The notes under the pieces were generated by a model. It saw only the letters and a list, made by a program, of their open reading frames with translations. It was not told where the DNA came from and did not search any database. The position numbers were made by a program, and so were the translations under genes. A stretch of 64,000 nt of DNA, from assembly GCF_029167105.1 (NCBI RefSeq), contig NZ_JARFML010000014.1, forward strand, positions 1-64,000. The letters are read 5' to 3'. This document shows positions 55,653 through 63,812 of the stretch, piece after piece; within the stretch, counting starts at the first letter, position 1, and each line of letters opens with the position of its first letter. This stretch comes from Bradyrhizobium yuanmingense. GTDB taxonomy: Bacteria > Pseudomonadota > Alphaproteobacteria > Rhizobiales > Xanthobacteraceae.

Positions 55653-56096
55653 GTGCCGCATATCGTCAAGAGCACGATCCTGAACGCTCCGACGGACGCG
55701 GTTTGGCACGTGCTGCGCGATTTCAACGGTCACGACCGCTGGCACCCGGCGGTGGCGACCTCCGCGATCGAACGCGCGCAGGCTTCCGACAAGATCGGCT
55801 GCGTCCGGCGATTCAAGCTGAGGGACGGCTCGGAGCTGCGCGAGCAGCTGCTGGCACTGTCCGATCTCGAGCAGACCTTCAGCTATTGCCTGCTCGATAC
55901 GCCGGTCCCGATGTTCAACTACGTCGCCCATGTCCGGCTGCTGCCGGTGACCGATGGCGACCGCACCTTCTGGCACTGGGAATCGCGCTTCACGACGAAG
56001 CCGGAGGACAAGGACCGCATCACCCACATGGTCGCCGAGGACATCTATCAGGCCGGATTCGAAGCGATCCGCCGCCATCTGAAGGAGGCCGCTTAA
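55653..56096 (+). CDS. SRPBCC family protein, CoxG-like (copy 2)
   Basis: 147 residues starting with GTG (MPHIVKSTILNAPTDAVWHV). It aligns with copy 1 throughout: LRDFNGHDRWHPAVATSAIE, SDKIGCVRRFKLRDGS and RLLPVTDGDRTFWHWESRF. GGAGG lies seven bases before the GTG, inside the end of copy 1. A tandem duplication with substantial divergence, so the two probably form a heterodimer or bind different partners. Confidence 0.8.
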   Translation: MPHIVKSTILNAPTDAVWHVLRDFNGHDRWHPAVATSAIERAQASDKIGCVRRFKLRDGSELREQLLALSDLEQTFSYCLLDTPVPMFNYVAHVRLLPVTDGDRTFWHWESRFTTKPEDKDRITHMVAEDIYQAGFEAIRRHLKEAA

Positions 56097-56099
56097 GCC

Positions 56100-56918
56100 A
56101 TGGCCGTGACGGTAAAGACCTTTGCGAATGCGAGCGAGGCGGCGGGCGCGCTGTCGTCGGACCGGAGCGCGCGCTATCTCGGCGGCGGCACGCTGGTGAT
56201 GCGTGCGTTGAACGAAGGCGACGTGTCGATCTCGACGATCGTCCGGGCGCATGACCAGGCGCTTACCCGGATCGATGCCTCAGGCCCGCGCATCACGCTC
56301 GGTGCCGGCGTGACCTTCGCGCGCGTGCTCGCCGAGCGCGACCTCGCCTTCCTGCATGCCCCTGCCCGCTCGATCGGCGGTCCCGCCGTGCGCAATATGG
56401 GCACAATCGGCGGCAATCTGTTCGCGCCGAACCCTTACGGCGATTTCGCTGTGGCGCTGCTGGCGCTCGACGCCACCATTGCGGTTCAAGGCGGATTCGG
56501 CTCGCGCGATATTCCGATCGAGGAGTTTCTGCAGGGGCGCGAGCGCCAGGCCGGGACGCTGGTGCTGTCGGTGTCCTGCACGCGGCCGGCCAGCACCGAG
56601 GCGTTCCGTTATCGCAAGATCGCGCGCATCAAGCCGAAGGGTGGCTCTGTCATCACGCTTGCCGCGCATCTGCCGGTCAGCGGCGGACGGATCGCGGGCG
56701 CGCGGATTGCGCTGGGCTCGATGGCGCCGACCCAAATCCGCGCCCGCGCGGCCGAGCGCGCATTGGAGGGCCGCTCGTTGGATACTGCGACCATCGCAGC
56801 GGCCGCTTCGGCAGCAACGGAAGGAACATCGCCATCCGACAACGCGCTCGGCAGCGCCTGGTATCGCCGCGAGATCGTCGGCGTGCATTTGCGGCGCTTG
56901 CTGTCGGGACAGGAATAG
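56100..56918 (+). CDS. Molybdenum hydroxylase medium (FAD) subunit
   Basis: 272 residues. FAD motifs are ARYLGGGTLVMRALN (in place of AGGQSL) and SIGGPAVRNMGTIGGNLFAP. The C-terminal domain has RYRKIARIKPKGGSVITLAA. It begins three bases after copy 2 of the SRPBCC genes and is followed by the [2Fe-2S] and molybdopterin subunits. Confidence 0.9.
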   Translation: MAVTVKTFANASEAAGALSSDRSARYLGGGTLVMRALNEGDVSISTIVRAHDQALTRIDASGPRITLGAGVTFARVLAERDLAFLHAPARSIGGPAVRNMGTIGGNLFAPNPYGDFAVALLALDATIAVQGGFGSRDIPIEEFLQGRERQAGTLVLSVSCTRPASTEAFRYRKIARIKPKGGSVITLAAHLPVSGGRIAGARIALGSMAPTQIRARAAERALEGRSLDTATIAAAASAATEGTSPSDNALGSAWYRREIVGVHLRRLLSGQE

Positions 56919-56924
56919 CTCGCC

Positions 56925-57401
56925 ATGACAAAAATCCCCCTGCAGTTTCGCCACAACGGCCGCGACGTCGCGATCTTCGTCGACGGCGGCACCAACCTGC
57001 TCGTCGCGCTGCGCGAGCTGATCGGCGACATGACGCCGAAATTCGGCTGCGGCCAGGGTGGCTGCGGCACCTGCAGCGTCGTGATCGACGGTGAGCTTCA
57101 CCTCTCCTGCCTGACTCTCGCCGAGAGCGTTGCGGGCCGCTCGGTCGAGACGCTCGACGGCATGAAGCAAGGCCCGAACCTGCATCCGCTGCAACGCGCC
57201 TTCGCCGACAACTTTGCCGCCCAGTGCGGCTATTGCACGCCGGGCATGCTGATGGCCGCAAAGGCGCTGCTCGACCGCAATCCCGCCCCGAGCCGGGCGG
57301 ACGTGGTCGAGGCGATCTCCGGCAACATTTGCCGTTGCACCGGCTACGAGCCGATCATCAATGCCATCCTCGCCGCCGCGGGCGGCCGGGCCAGCGCCTG
57401 A
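56925..57401 (+). CDS. Molybdenum hydroxylase small ([2Fe-2S]) subunit
   Basis: 158 residues. The N-terminal cluster is bound by KFGCGQGGCGTCSVVIDG and a later Cys in LSCLTLAESV. The C-terminal cluster is bound by CGYCTPGM and NICRCTGYEP. All eight ligands are present. It is sequence-distinct from the small subunit at 35383-35874. Confidence 0.92.
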   Translation: MTKIPLQFRHNGRDVAIFVDGGTNLLVALRELIGDMTPKFGCGQGGCGTCSVVIDGELHLSCLTLAESVAGRSVETLDGMKQGPNLHPLQRAFADNFAAQCGYCTPGMLMAAKALLDRNPAPSRADVVEAISGNICRCTGYEPIINAILAAAGGRASA

Positions 57402-57410
57402 GGTCAGACC

Positions 57411-59003
57411 ATGCTGGAAATGCGCAAGGACATCTTCGCCGACGAGCGCGATGACAATCTCAAGGAGATCGGCAAAGGCACGCAGCGCCAGGACATGCTC
57501 GGCCATATCACGGGCACGTCGAGCTATTTTGGCGATCATAACCTCCAGGGGATGCTGCACCTGAAGGTCGTCCGCTCGACCCAGGCTCATGCCAGGCTGC
57601 GCCGCATCGACACCACGGAGGCCGAGCGCTCCGCCGGCGTGCGCCGGATCATTCGCGGCGCGGACGTACCACGCAACCTCAACACGCTGCTCAGCCTGAT
57701 CAACTTCGGCAAGGACGACGAACCGTCGCTGGCGGTCGACAAGGTCCGCTACAAGGGCGAGCCGATCCTTGCCATCGTCGCCGATAGCGAGCGCGAGGCG
57801 TTCGAGGCGATCGCGAAGGTCAAGATCGACTACGAGCCGCTGCCGACCGTGTTCGACGTCGAGGACGCACTCAAGCCCGGCGCGCCTGTTGTCAACGAGA
57901 CCTATCCGAAGAACGCCTTCATCTATCACGACGTCTACGATCACCAGCGCCTGCGCTTCGGCGACGCTGATGCCGCGCTCGCAACCGCCGACCATGTGCT
58001 CGAGCAGCGCTACCAGATGTCGCCGATCGAGCACGCGCCGACCGAGACCAACGGCGCCATCGCCGCGCCCGACACCAACGGCCGCTACATCGTCTATACC
58101 TCGACCCAAGCGCTGTTCTTCTCGGTCGACACCTGCGCCAAGATCCTCGACGTGCCCTCCAACACCTTCCACTTCATCGGCGGCACCGTCGGCGGCGGCT
58201 TTGGCGGCAAGGTCGACACCTTGACCGAGCCGCTCGCGATCCTCGGCGCCATGCTGACGGGGCGCCCGGTGCGCTACGTGTTCGGCCGCGAGGAGGAGAT
58301 GCAATACGGCCCTCCGCGCGGCGCCGAGCGCATCTACATCAAGGACGGCGTGATGCGCGACGGCCGCATCGTCGCCCGCAAGATCCGCGCTTTTTTCGAC
58401 AGCGGCGCCTATACGCGGTTGTCGAGCTATGCCGCGGTGAAATGCGCCGCGCACTTGCCGGGCCCCTACACCATCCCGAACGTCTATGGCGACGTCTATT
58501 GCGTCTTCACCAACCGCACGCCGGCGACCGCCATGCGCGGCTTCGGCGTCACTGCGATGGACTTCGCCATCGAATGCCAGATGGACAAGCTCGCAAACCT
58601 CGTCGGCATGGACCCCATGGAGTTCCGGATTCTGAACGCCTATCGCGACGGCGACATGAAGGCGCACCGGCGCGAGGCCAAGAACACCGCTCTGATCGAA
58701 TGCGTCCAGGTCGCGGCCGAAAAGGCCAAATGGCCGATCCGCGACGAGTTCAGGCGCGCCTCATCGCGCAAGGACGGCGGCGGCAGCCGCGCCGTGATCC
58801 CGCCGACACCGACGGATTCCCGGGCGCGGCCGGCCGCGCCTGTGCAGCAGCGCACGAGCTATGATCGCGCGCCGATGACCGCGACGCGGGAGCCGCCGCG
58901 CGAGCCACCGCCGCCGGCGCCGCCTCCTCCCCCGCCGCGCCCGGCCGCGCCTTCACACGGCGCCACCCGTTTCTCCTCCGTCTTCGGCACCAGGAGGCGC
59001 TAG
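57411..59003 (+). CDS. Split molybdenum hydroxylase large subunit, N-terminal part with Pro-rich tail
   Basis: 530 residues. Residues 1-445 are the N-terminal two thirds of a xanthine dehydrogenase-type large subunit, with GGGFGGK at 261-267 and the active-site loop TPATAMRGFGVTAMD (AMRGFG at 374-379). The loop lacks the Cys of true CO dehydrogenase. At residue 447, where the family normally continues into the second Mo domain, the chain turns into an 84-residue Pro/Arg/Ala-rich tail with PPREPPPPAPPPPPPRP and stops. The catalytic Glu is absent from this chain and is found in the next gene. AGGAGG within the last codons serves as ribosome site for that gene. Confidence 0.87.
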   Translation: MLEMRKDIFADERDDNLKEIGKGTQRQDMLGHITGTSSYFGDHNLQGMLHLKVVRSTQAHARLRRIDTTEAERSAGVRRIIRGADVPRNLNTLLSLINFGKDDEPSLAVDKVRYKGEPILAIVADSEREAFEAIAKVKIDYEPLPTVFDVEDALKPGAPVVNETYPKNAFIYHDVYDHQRLRFGDADAALATADHVLEQRYQMSPIEHAPTETNGAIAAPDTNGRYIVYTSTQALFFSVDTCAKILDVPSNTFHFIGGTVGGGFGGKVDTLTEPLAILGAMLTGRPVRYVFGREEEMQYGPPRGAERIYIKDGVMRDGRIVARKIRAFFDSGAYTRLSSYAAVKCAAHLPGPYTIPNVYGDVYCVFTNRTPATAMRGFGVTAMDFAIECQMDKLANLVGMDPMEFRILNAYRDGDMKAHRREAKNTALIECVQVAAEKAKWPIRDEFRRASSRKDGGGSRAVIPPTPTDSRARPAAPVQQRTSYDRAPMTATREPPREPPPPAPPPPPPRPAAPSHGATRFSSVFGTRRR

Positions 59004-60026
59004 ATGACCCGGCATCGCGGACGCGGCATGGCATCGATCAACTATCCCATCGGCATGAATCTCGGCGGCGATCCGAGCCAGGCGCTGGTGCATTCCAACC
59101 CCAGCGGCAAGTTCACCGTGGCCCTGTCCTCGATCGACCTCGGCCAGGGCATGAAGTCGGTGACGCGGCAGATCTGCGCCGAGACGCTCGGCGTGCCGGT
59201 CGAGGACGTCTATGTCGACACGGCGGACTCCGACACCGGCCCGCATTGCATGGGCTCGTTCGCCTCGCGCGGCACCCATCGCGTCGGCAACGCCGTGATG
59301 GCCGCCGCCCGCGAGGCGCGCGGCGTGATGATGGAGGCCGCCGCCGAGGAGCTCGAGGTCAACGCCGCCGATCTCGAGACCGACGGACGCGGCAACATCC
59401 ACGTCAAGGGCGCGCCGCACCGTTCGATCTCGACCAAGGACGTCGCCATCGCCGCGCAGTTCAAGCAGGGCAAGACCATCTCCGGCCGCGGCATCTTTCT
59501 CGTGCCGCTGTCGGACGTCGACCCCGAAACCGGCGAGATGTCACCGGCGACCTGTTACGCACATGCCTGCCTCGTCGCCGAGGTCGAGGTCGATGACGAG
59601 ACCGGCGAGGTCGCGATGGTCCGGATGGACTCCGCCTACGAGCTCGGCCGCGCGCTGAATCCGCGCTTGGTCGAGCAGCAGCTCGTCGGCGGCGCCTGGA
59701 TGGGCGTCAGTCACGCGCTCTACGAGACGCCGGAGCCGTACTATCCCGATCCCGTCCACGGGCCCCGCGACTTCGTCGAATATCTGATGCCCGGTCCCGG
59801 CGACATCTGCCCGCACGATATTGCCGTGCTGGAGCGTCCCGCCCCCGACGGTCCGTTCGGGGGAAAAGGCCCTGGCGAGATGTGTGCCAACCCGGTGCTG
59901 CCGGCGGTGGCGAATGCGATCTTCAACGCAGTCGGCGTGCGTATCGACGACCTGCCGATCACCCCGGAAAAGGTGTTGCGCGCGATCAAGGCGCAAGGCG
60001 GCGCACGGCCGCAAGCGCGGCGCTAG
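59004..60026 (+). CDS. Split molybdenum hydroxylase large subunit, C-terminal part
   Basis: 340 residues. The opening GRGMASINYPIGMNLGGDPS is the segment that follows the Mo1 domain in intact large subunits. It continues with SSIDLGQGMKSVTRQICAET and the catalytic Glu (about residue 292) in GGKGPGEMCANP. The ATG comes immediately after the TAG of the N-terminal half, with AGGAGG 6 bases before it, so synthesis is coupled. Both halves are free of frameshifts and internal stops. The two chains must assemble to make one active site. Confidence 0.87.
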   Translation: MTRHRGRGMASINYPIGMNLGGDPSQALVHSNPSGKFTVALSSIDLGQGMKSVTRQICAETLGVPVEDVYVDTADSDTGPHCMGSFASRGTHRVGNAVMAAAREARGVMMEAAAEELEVNAADLETDGRGNIHVKGAPHRSISTKDVAIAAQFKQGKTISGRGIFLVPLSDVDPETGEMSPATCYAHACLVAEVEVDDETGEVAMVRMDSAYELGRALNPRLVEQQLVGGAWMGVSHALYETPEPYYPDPVHGPRDFVEYLMPGPGDICPHDIAVLERPAPDGPFGGKGPGEMCANPVLPAVANAIFNAVGVRIDDLPITPEKVLRAIKAQGGARPQARR

Positions 60027-60036
60027 AGGATCGGCC

Positions 60037-60918
60037 GTGGCGGTTCGCAGCAACATCGTCGGCATCGACAGCCCGGAGGCGCTGGAGAGGGCGTTGCGCG
60101 CGGCGTATTATCTCGCCGACGAAGGGCTCGCGACCGCCGCCTATCTTGGCCTTGCGCTCGGCAAGCCGCTGCTGCTGGAGGGCGCGCCCGGCGTCGGCAA
60201 GACGGAGGCGGCAAAGGCAATAGCTGCCGTGCTCGGCCGCCGCCTGATCCGCCTGCAATGCTACGAGGGCATCGACGCATCTGCCGCGCTCTATGAGTGG
60301 AACTATCCGCGCCAGATGCTGGCGATCCGCCAGGCCGGCGATGAGAGCATCGACATCTATGGCGAGACCTTCCTGATCGAGCGTCCCATGTTGGCAGCGC
60401 TGCGGGCGCCTGATTCCACCGTGCTCCTGATCGACGAGATCGACCGCGCCGACCAGGAGTTCGAGGCCTTCCTGCTCGAATTCCTCTCCGACTTCCAGAT
60501 CTCGATTCCCGAGCGCGGCACGGTTCGCGCGGCCGAGCGTCCTGTCGTCGTGCTCACCTCGAACCGGACGCGCGATCTGCACGAAGCCTTGCGCCGCCGC
60601 TGCGTCTATCACTGGATCGACTATCCCAGCGCCGAGCGGGAGGCGCGGATCATCATGATGCGCGCATCCAGCGTCGCCGAAGCCACGGCCCGCGCCGTTG
60701 TCGCGGCCGTCGAGAGATTACGTCGCGAGCCGCTGAGCAAGGCCCCCGGCATCGCCGAAGCCGTCGACTGGGCCGAGGCCGCGACCCTCCTCAACAAGGG
60801 CGGCGCGCGCTGGCCTGATGCCTTCAAACGCTCGATCGGCGTGGCGCTGAAGGACGAAGAGGACCTGCACTTCATCGCGCCCCGGCTCGATGCCCTGCTC
60901 GCGGAGGCGACCGCATGA
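60037..60918 (+). CDS. MoxR-type AAA+ ATPase, CoxD-like
   Basis: 293 residues with GTG start (MAVRSNIVGIDSPEALERAL). Walker A is LLLEGAPGVGKTEAAKA, Walker B is TVLLIDEIDRAD, and the sensor segment is PVVVLTSNRTRDLHEAL. CoxD-type ATPases act with CoxE to mature the active site of CO dehydrogenase-like enzymes; this one is expected to serve the split hydroxylase. GAGGA lies before the GTG. It overlaps the VWA gene by four bases. Confidence 0.88.
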   Translation: MAVRSNIVGIDSPEALERALRAAYYLADEGLATAAYLGLALGKPLLLEGAPGVGKTEAAKAIAAVLGRRLIRLQCYEGIDASAALYEWNYPRQMLAIRQAGDESIDIYGETFLIERPMLAALRAPDSTVLLIDEIDRADQEFEAFLLEFLSDFQISIPERGTVRAAERPVVVLTSNRTRDLHEALRRRCVYHWIDYPSAEREARIIMMRASSVAEATARAVVAAVERLRREPLSKAPGIAEAVDWAEAATLLNKGGARWPDAFKRSIGVALKDEEDLHFIAPRLDALLAEATA

Positions 60919-62033
60919 GCACCGAGCTGCAGCTCCCGCGCGCTGCCCGCACCTTTGTTTCCTTCGTCGCGCTGCTGCGCGCCAACAGCTTCGCCGTTGC
61001 GCCGGAGCAGACGACCGCGTTCCTGGCCGCGATCGCGCTGCTCGGACCGCGCAAGCTCGAGGACATCAAGCAATCTGCACTCGCCACCCTCGCCCCGTCG
61101 CCCGAGCGCCGCGCCACCTTCGATCGTCTGTTCGACCTGCATTTCCGCGGCAGCGAGGCGATCGAACATGCCGAGGACGGCGAAGACGACGAGACCGTCC
61201 GTCTGCAGGAGGAAGGTCGCGGCGACGAGGAGCCCTTGCTCTCCGACGACGCCAACGAGTCCGGCCTGACTGCATCGCGCACCGAGGCGCTGGTCGAGCG
61301 CCGCTTCGCGCAGCTCTCCACGACCGATGCCCTTCGACGCCTGGCACGCGAGGCGCCGCGGCGCCTGCCGCGGCGGCGCGGGCACCGCCGCATGCGGGCG
61401 CGCCGCGGCCCCTTCGCCGATCTCCGCCGCACCCTGCGCGACAGCGTCCGCAGCGACGGCGAGATCCTGCGCCTCGGTCACATGAAGCGGCGGCAACGCC
61501 CGCGCAAGGTCTTGCTGCTGATCGACGTCTCCGGCTCGATGAAAAGCCGCACCAAGGAGAATATGAAGCTTGCGCACACGCTGGTGCAGGCCGCCCCGAA
61601 TGTCGAGGTCTTCACCTTCGGCACGCGGCTGACCCGTGTCACCCGCGCGCTGCGGCTGAAACGCCGCGAGCAGGCGCTGAGCGCTGCGTCCCATCTGGTC
61701 AGCGACTGGGACGGCGGTACCCGCATCGGCGACGCGCTGCAAGCCTTCCTGGCGGTCCCACGGTTCGGCGGCTACGCCCGCGGCGCCGCCGTGGTCATCC
61801 TATCCGACGGGCTCGAGCGCGGCGAGCCGGACGCCCTTCGCGACGCCGTCGCGAAACTGTCGCGGCGGGCCTGGCGCCTGAGCTGGCTGACGCCGCTCGC
61901 GACAGGCCCCGCGTTCCGTCCGCAGACCGAAGCGCTGGTCGCGATCGAACGCTTCGTCGACGATCTCGTGGACGGCGGGTCGAGCGCCTCGATCGTCGCC
62001 CACGTCCTGGCATTGGGAAGGAGAGCTGCGTGA
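60915..62033 (+). CDS. VWA-domain protein, CoxE-like
   Basis: 372 residues. The N-terminal half is helical with a strongly basic region (RRLPRRRGHRRMRARRG). The VWA domain near the C-terminus has the MIDAS motif in LLLIDVSGSMKSRTKEN, then VVILSDGLERGEPDAL. CoxE proteins are the partners of CoxD ATPases. It overlaps the MoxR gene (ATGA) and the amidohydrolase gene (GTGA). Confidence 0.88.
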   Translation: MSTELQLPRAARTFVSFVALLRANSFAVAPEQTTAFLAAIALLGPRKLEDIKQSALATLAPSPERRATFDRLFDLHFRGSEAIEHAEDGEDDETVRLQEEGRGDEEPLLSDDANESGLTASRTEALVERRFAQLSTTDALRRLAREAPRRLPRRRGHRRMRARRGPFADLRRTLRDSVRSDGEILRLGHMKRRQRPRKVLLLIDVSGSMKSRTKENMKLAHTLVQAAPNVEVFTFGTRLTRVTRALRLKRREQALSAASHLVSDWDGGTRIGDALQAFLAVPRFGGYARGAAVVILSDGLERGEPDALRDAVAKLSRRAWRLSWLTPLATGPAFRPQTEALVAIERFVDDLVDGGSSASIVAHVLALGRRAA

Positions 62034-62914
62034 ACGGTATTGTCGACGGCCATCATCACATCTGGCGGCAGGCCGATCTGCCCTGGCTGACCGGCCCCAT
62101 GCAGCCCCGCATCTTCGGACCGTACGAGCCTATTAGGCGCGATTATCCGATCCAGGAATATCTCGACGATCTCAAGGACAGCGGCGTCACCCGCTCCGTC
62201 TATGTGCAGACCAATTGGGCGCCCGAGCATTTCGAGGAGGAGGCCGCCTGGGTGCAGCGCACGGCCGACGAATACGGCTGGCCGCACGCCATCGTCGCCT
62301 ACGCCAATTTCGCGGCCGACGACGTCCGCCCGCAGCTCGACCGCCTCAAGCGCTATCCGCTGCTGCGCGGCGTGCGCATGCAGCTGCACTGGCACGAGAA
62401 CCCGCTCTACCGGTTCGCGTCGCGTCCGGATCTCTGCGCCGATCCGGTGATCCGTCGCAACGTCGCGCGTCTTTCCGATTACGACTGGAGCTTCGACCTG
62501 CAGGTCTTCACGCCGCAGATGCCGGATGCAGCACAGCTCGCCGAGTCCTGCCCCGACGTGACGTTCATCCTGCAGCACGCCGGCATGCTCGAGGATCTCT
62601 CGCCGGCAGGACGCGCGGCCTGGCGCGCCGGGATGGCCCGGCTCGCGACCTGTCCGAACGTGGTCTCGAAACTGTCCGGGCTCGGCACCTTCATCCATCG
62701 CAACGATCCCGCGCATATCGCCGCCGTGCTCACTGATACCGTCGCGATCTTCGGCGCCGAGCGCTGCCTGTTCGGCTCCAATTTTCCCATCGAGAAATTG
62801 TGGACCAGTTATCGCGAGCTCGTCGCAGCCTTTCGCGCAGCCGCCGCCACGTTCAGTGCGGAGCAGCAGGATGCGATCTTCAGGACGACGGCGACGCGCG
62901 TCTATCGACTTTGA
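62030..62914 (+). CDS. Amidohydrolase 2 family metal-dependent hydrolase
   Basis: 294 residues with GTG start (MNGIVDGHHHIWRQADLPWL). The metal motif HHH at the N-terminus and FGSNFPIEKLW at the C-terminus are those of the amidohydrolase 2 family (lactonases, decarboxylases). The GTG overlaps the VWA stop by four bases, and no family sequence precedes it. A lactone or carboxylate substrate made by the molybdoenzyme would fit. Confidence 0.87.
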   Translation: MNGIVDGHHHIWRQADLPWLTGPMQPRIFGPYEPIRRDYPIQEYLDDLKDSGVTRSVYVQTNWAPEHFEEEAAWVQRTADEYGWPHAIVAYANFAADDVRPQLDRLKRYPLLRGVRMQLHWHENPLYRFASRPDLCADPVIRRNVARLSDYDWSFDLQVFTPQMPDAAQLAESCPDVTFILQHAGMLEDLSPAGRAAWRAGMARLATCPNVVSKLSGLGTFIHRNDPAHIAAVLTDTVAIFGAERCLFGSNFPIEKLWTSYRELVAAFRAAAATFSAEQQDAIFRTTATRVYRL

Positions 62915-62944
62915 CAGACAAGAAACGAGACAGGAGGGAAACGA

Positions 62945-63793
62945 ATGGCGCTGGAGATCAAGATCCTGGACTACGGCGATATCGAGCTGGAATCGAGCTT
63001 TCTGGTGCTCGGCCGCGACTGCGGCCGCACCCGCCGCGTCCTCACCCTCGGCTTCCTGATCCTCGGCGGCCCCTATCCGATCGTGGTCGACACCGGCTAT
63101 CGCTCCAACCAGATCATGGAGACGCTGGGCATGCGCGGGCTCCAGTATCATGAGAACATGATAGAGAACCAGCTCGCGCGCCACGGCGTGCGCATGGGCG
63201 ACGTCCGCTTCGTCTGCCACACCCATCTGCACATTGACCACGCAGGCAAGGACGATCTGTTTCCCATGAACACGACCGTCGTGCTCAACCGCAAGGAGCT
63301 CGAATATTCCGTCTCCGGGTTGATGCATCCGCAATATCCCGCGCCGGACATCAAGCACCTGATCGACCGCCTGCACACCAAGAGCGCGCTGCGCTTCCTG
63401 GATCTGGAGATCACCGGACCGATCGAGCTGATGCCGGGCGTCTATTGCGATGCCGCCAACGCCCACACCGAGGGTTCGATGAACATCATCGTCCACACGG
63501 CCGACGGCATTGCGACCATCTGCGGCGATGTGATCTACGATTTCAACGACCAGATCGTCACGCCCTTCCACGAAATCCACGATTGGGAGCCGCGTACCAC
63601 CGGCAACCATGGCACCACCAAGCGCGCAGAAAAGGCGGCGATCAAGAAGCTGCTCAGCAATTCGCGCTACCTGCTCCCGGTCCACGACCGGCCCGCCAAG
63701 ATCGAAGGCGGCAACGTCGTGGGGCGACTGCATGATCAGGTCCCCGGCCCTATCGTGCAGTCGCTCCCCCAGCGCAACTGGTTCCCGGCTTAA
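62945..63793 (+). CDS. Metallo-beta-lactamase-fold hydrolase, N-acyl-homoserine-lactonase-like
   Basis: 282 residues. Zinc motif CHTHLHIDHAGKDD, later ligands in NAHTEGSMN, ICGDVIYD and LPVHDRP. The arrangement is that of AttM/AiiA-type lactonases. It is different from the hydrolase at 41722-42657. It follows the amidohydrolase by 30 bases with GGAGGG before the ATG. Confidence 0.86.
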   Translation: MALEIKILDYGDIELESSFLVLGRDCGRTRRVLTLGFLILGGPYPIVVDTGYRSNQIMETLGMRGLQYHENMIENQLARHGVRMGDVRFVCHTHLHIDHAGKDDLFPMNTTVVLNRKELEYSVSGLMHPQYPAPDIKHLIDRLHTKSALRFLDLEITGPIELMPGVYCDAANAHTEGSMNIIVHTADGIATICGDVIYDFNDQIVTPFHEIHDWEPRTTGNHGTTKRAEKAAIKKLLSNSRYLLPVHDRPAKIEGGNVVGRLHDQVPGPIVQSLPQRNWFPA

Positions 63794-63812
63794 GGTTGTC
63801 GAGGATCGACCG

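Noticed and set aside
57411..60026. True aerobic CO dehydrogenase (coxL)
   Set aside because: The active-site loop is AMRGFG, without the Cu-binding Cys of AYRCSFR, and the gene is split. MoxR and VWA neighbours alone do not prove CO oxidation.
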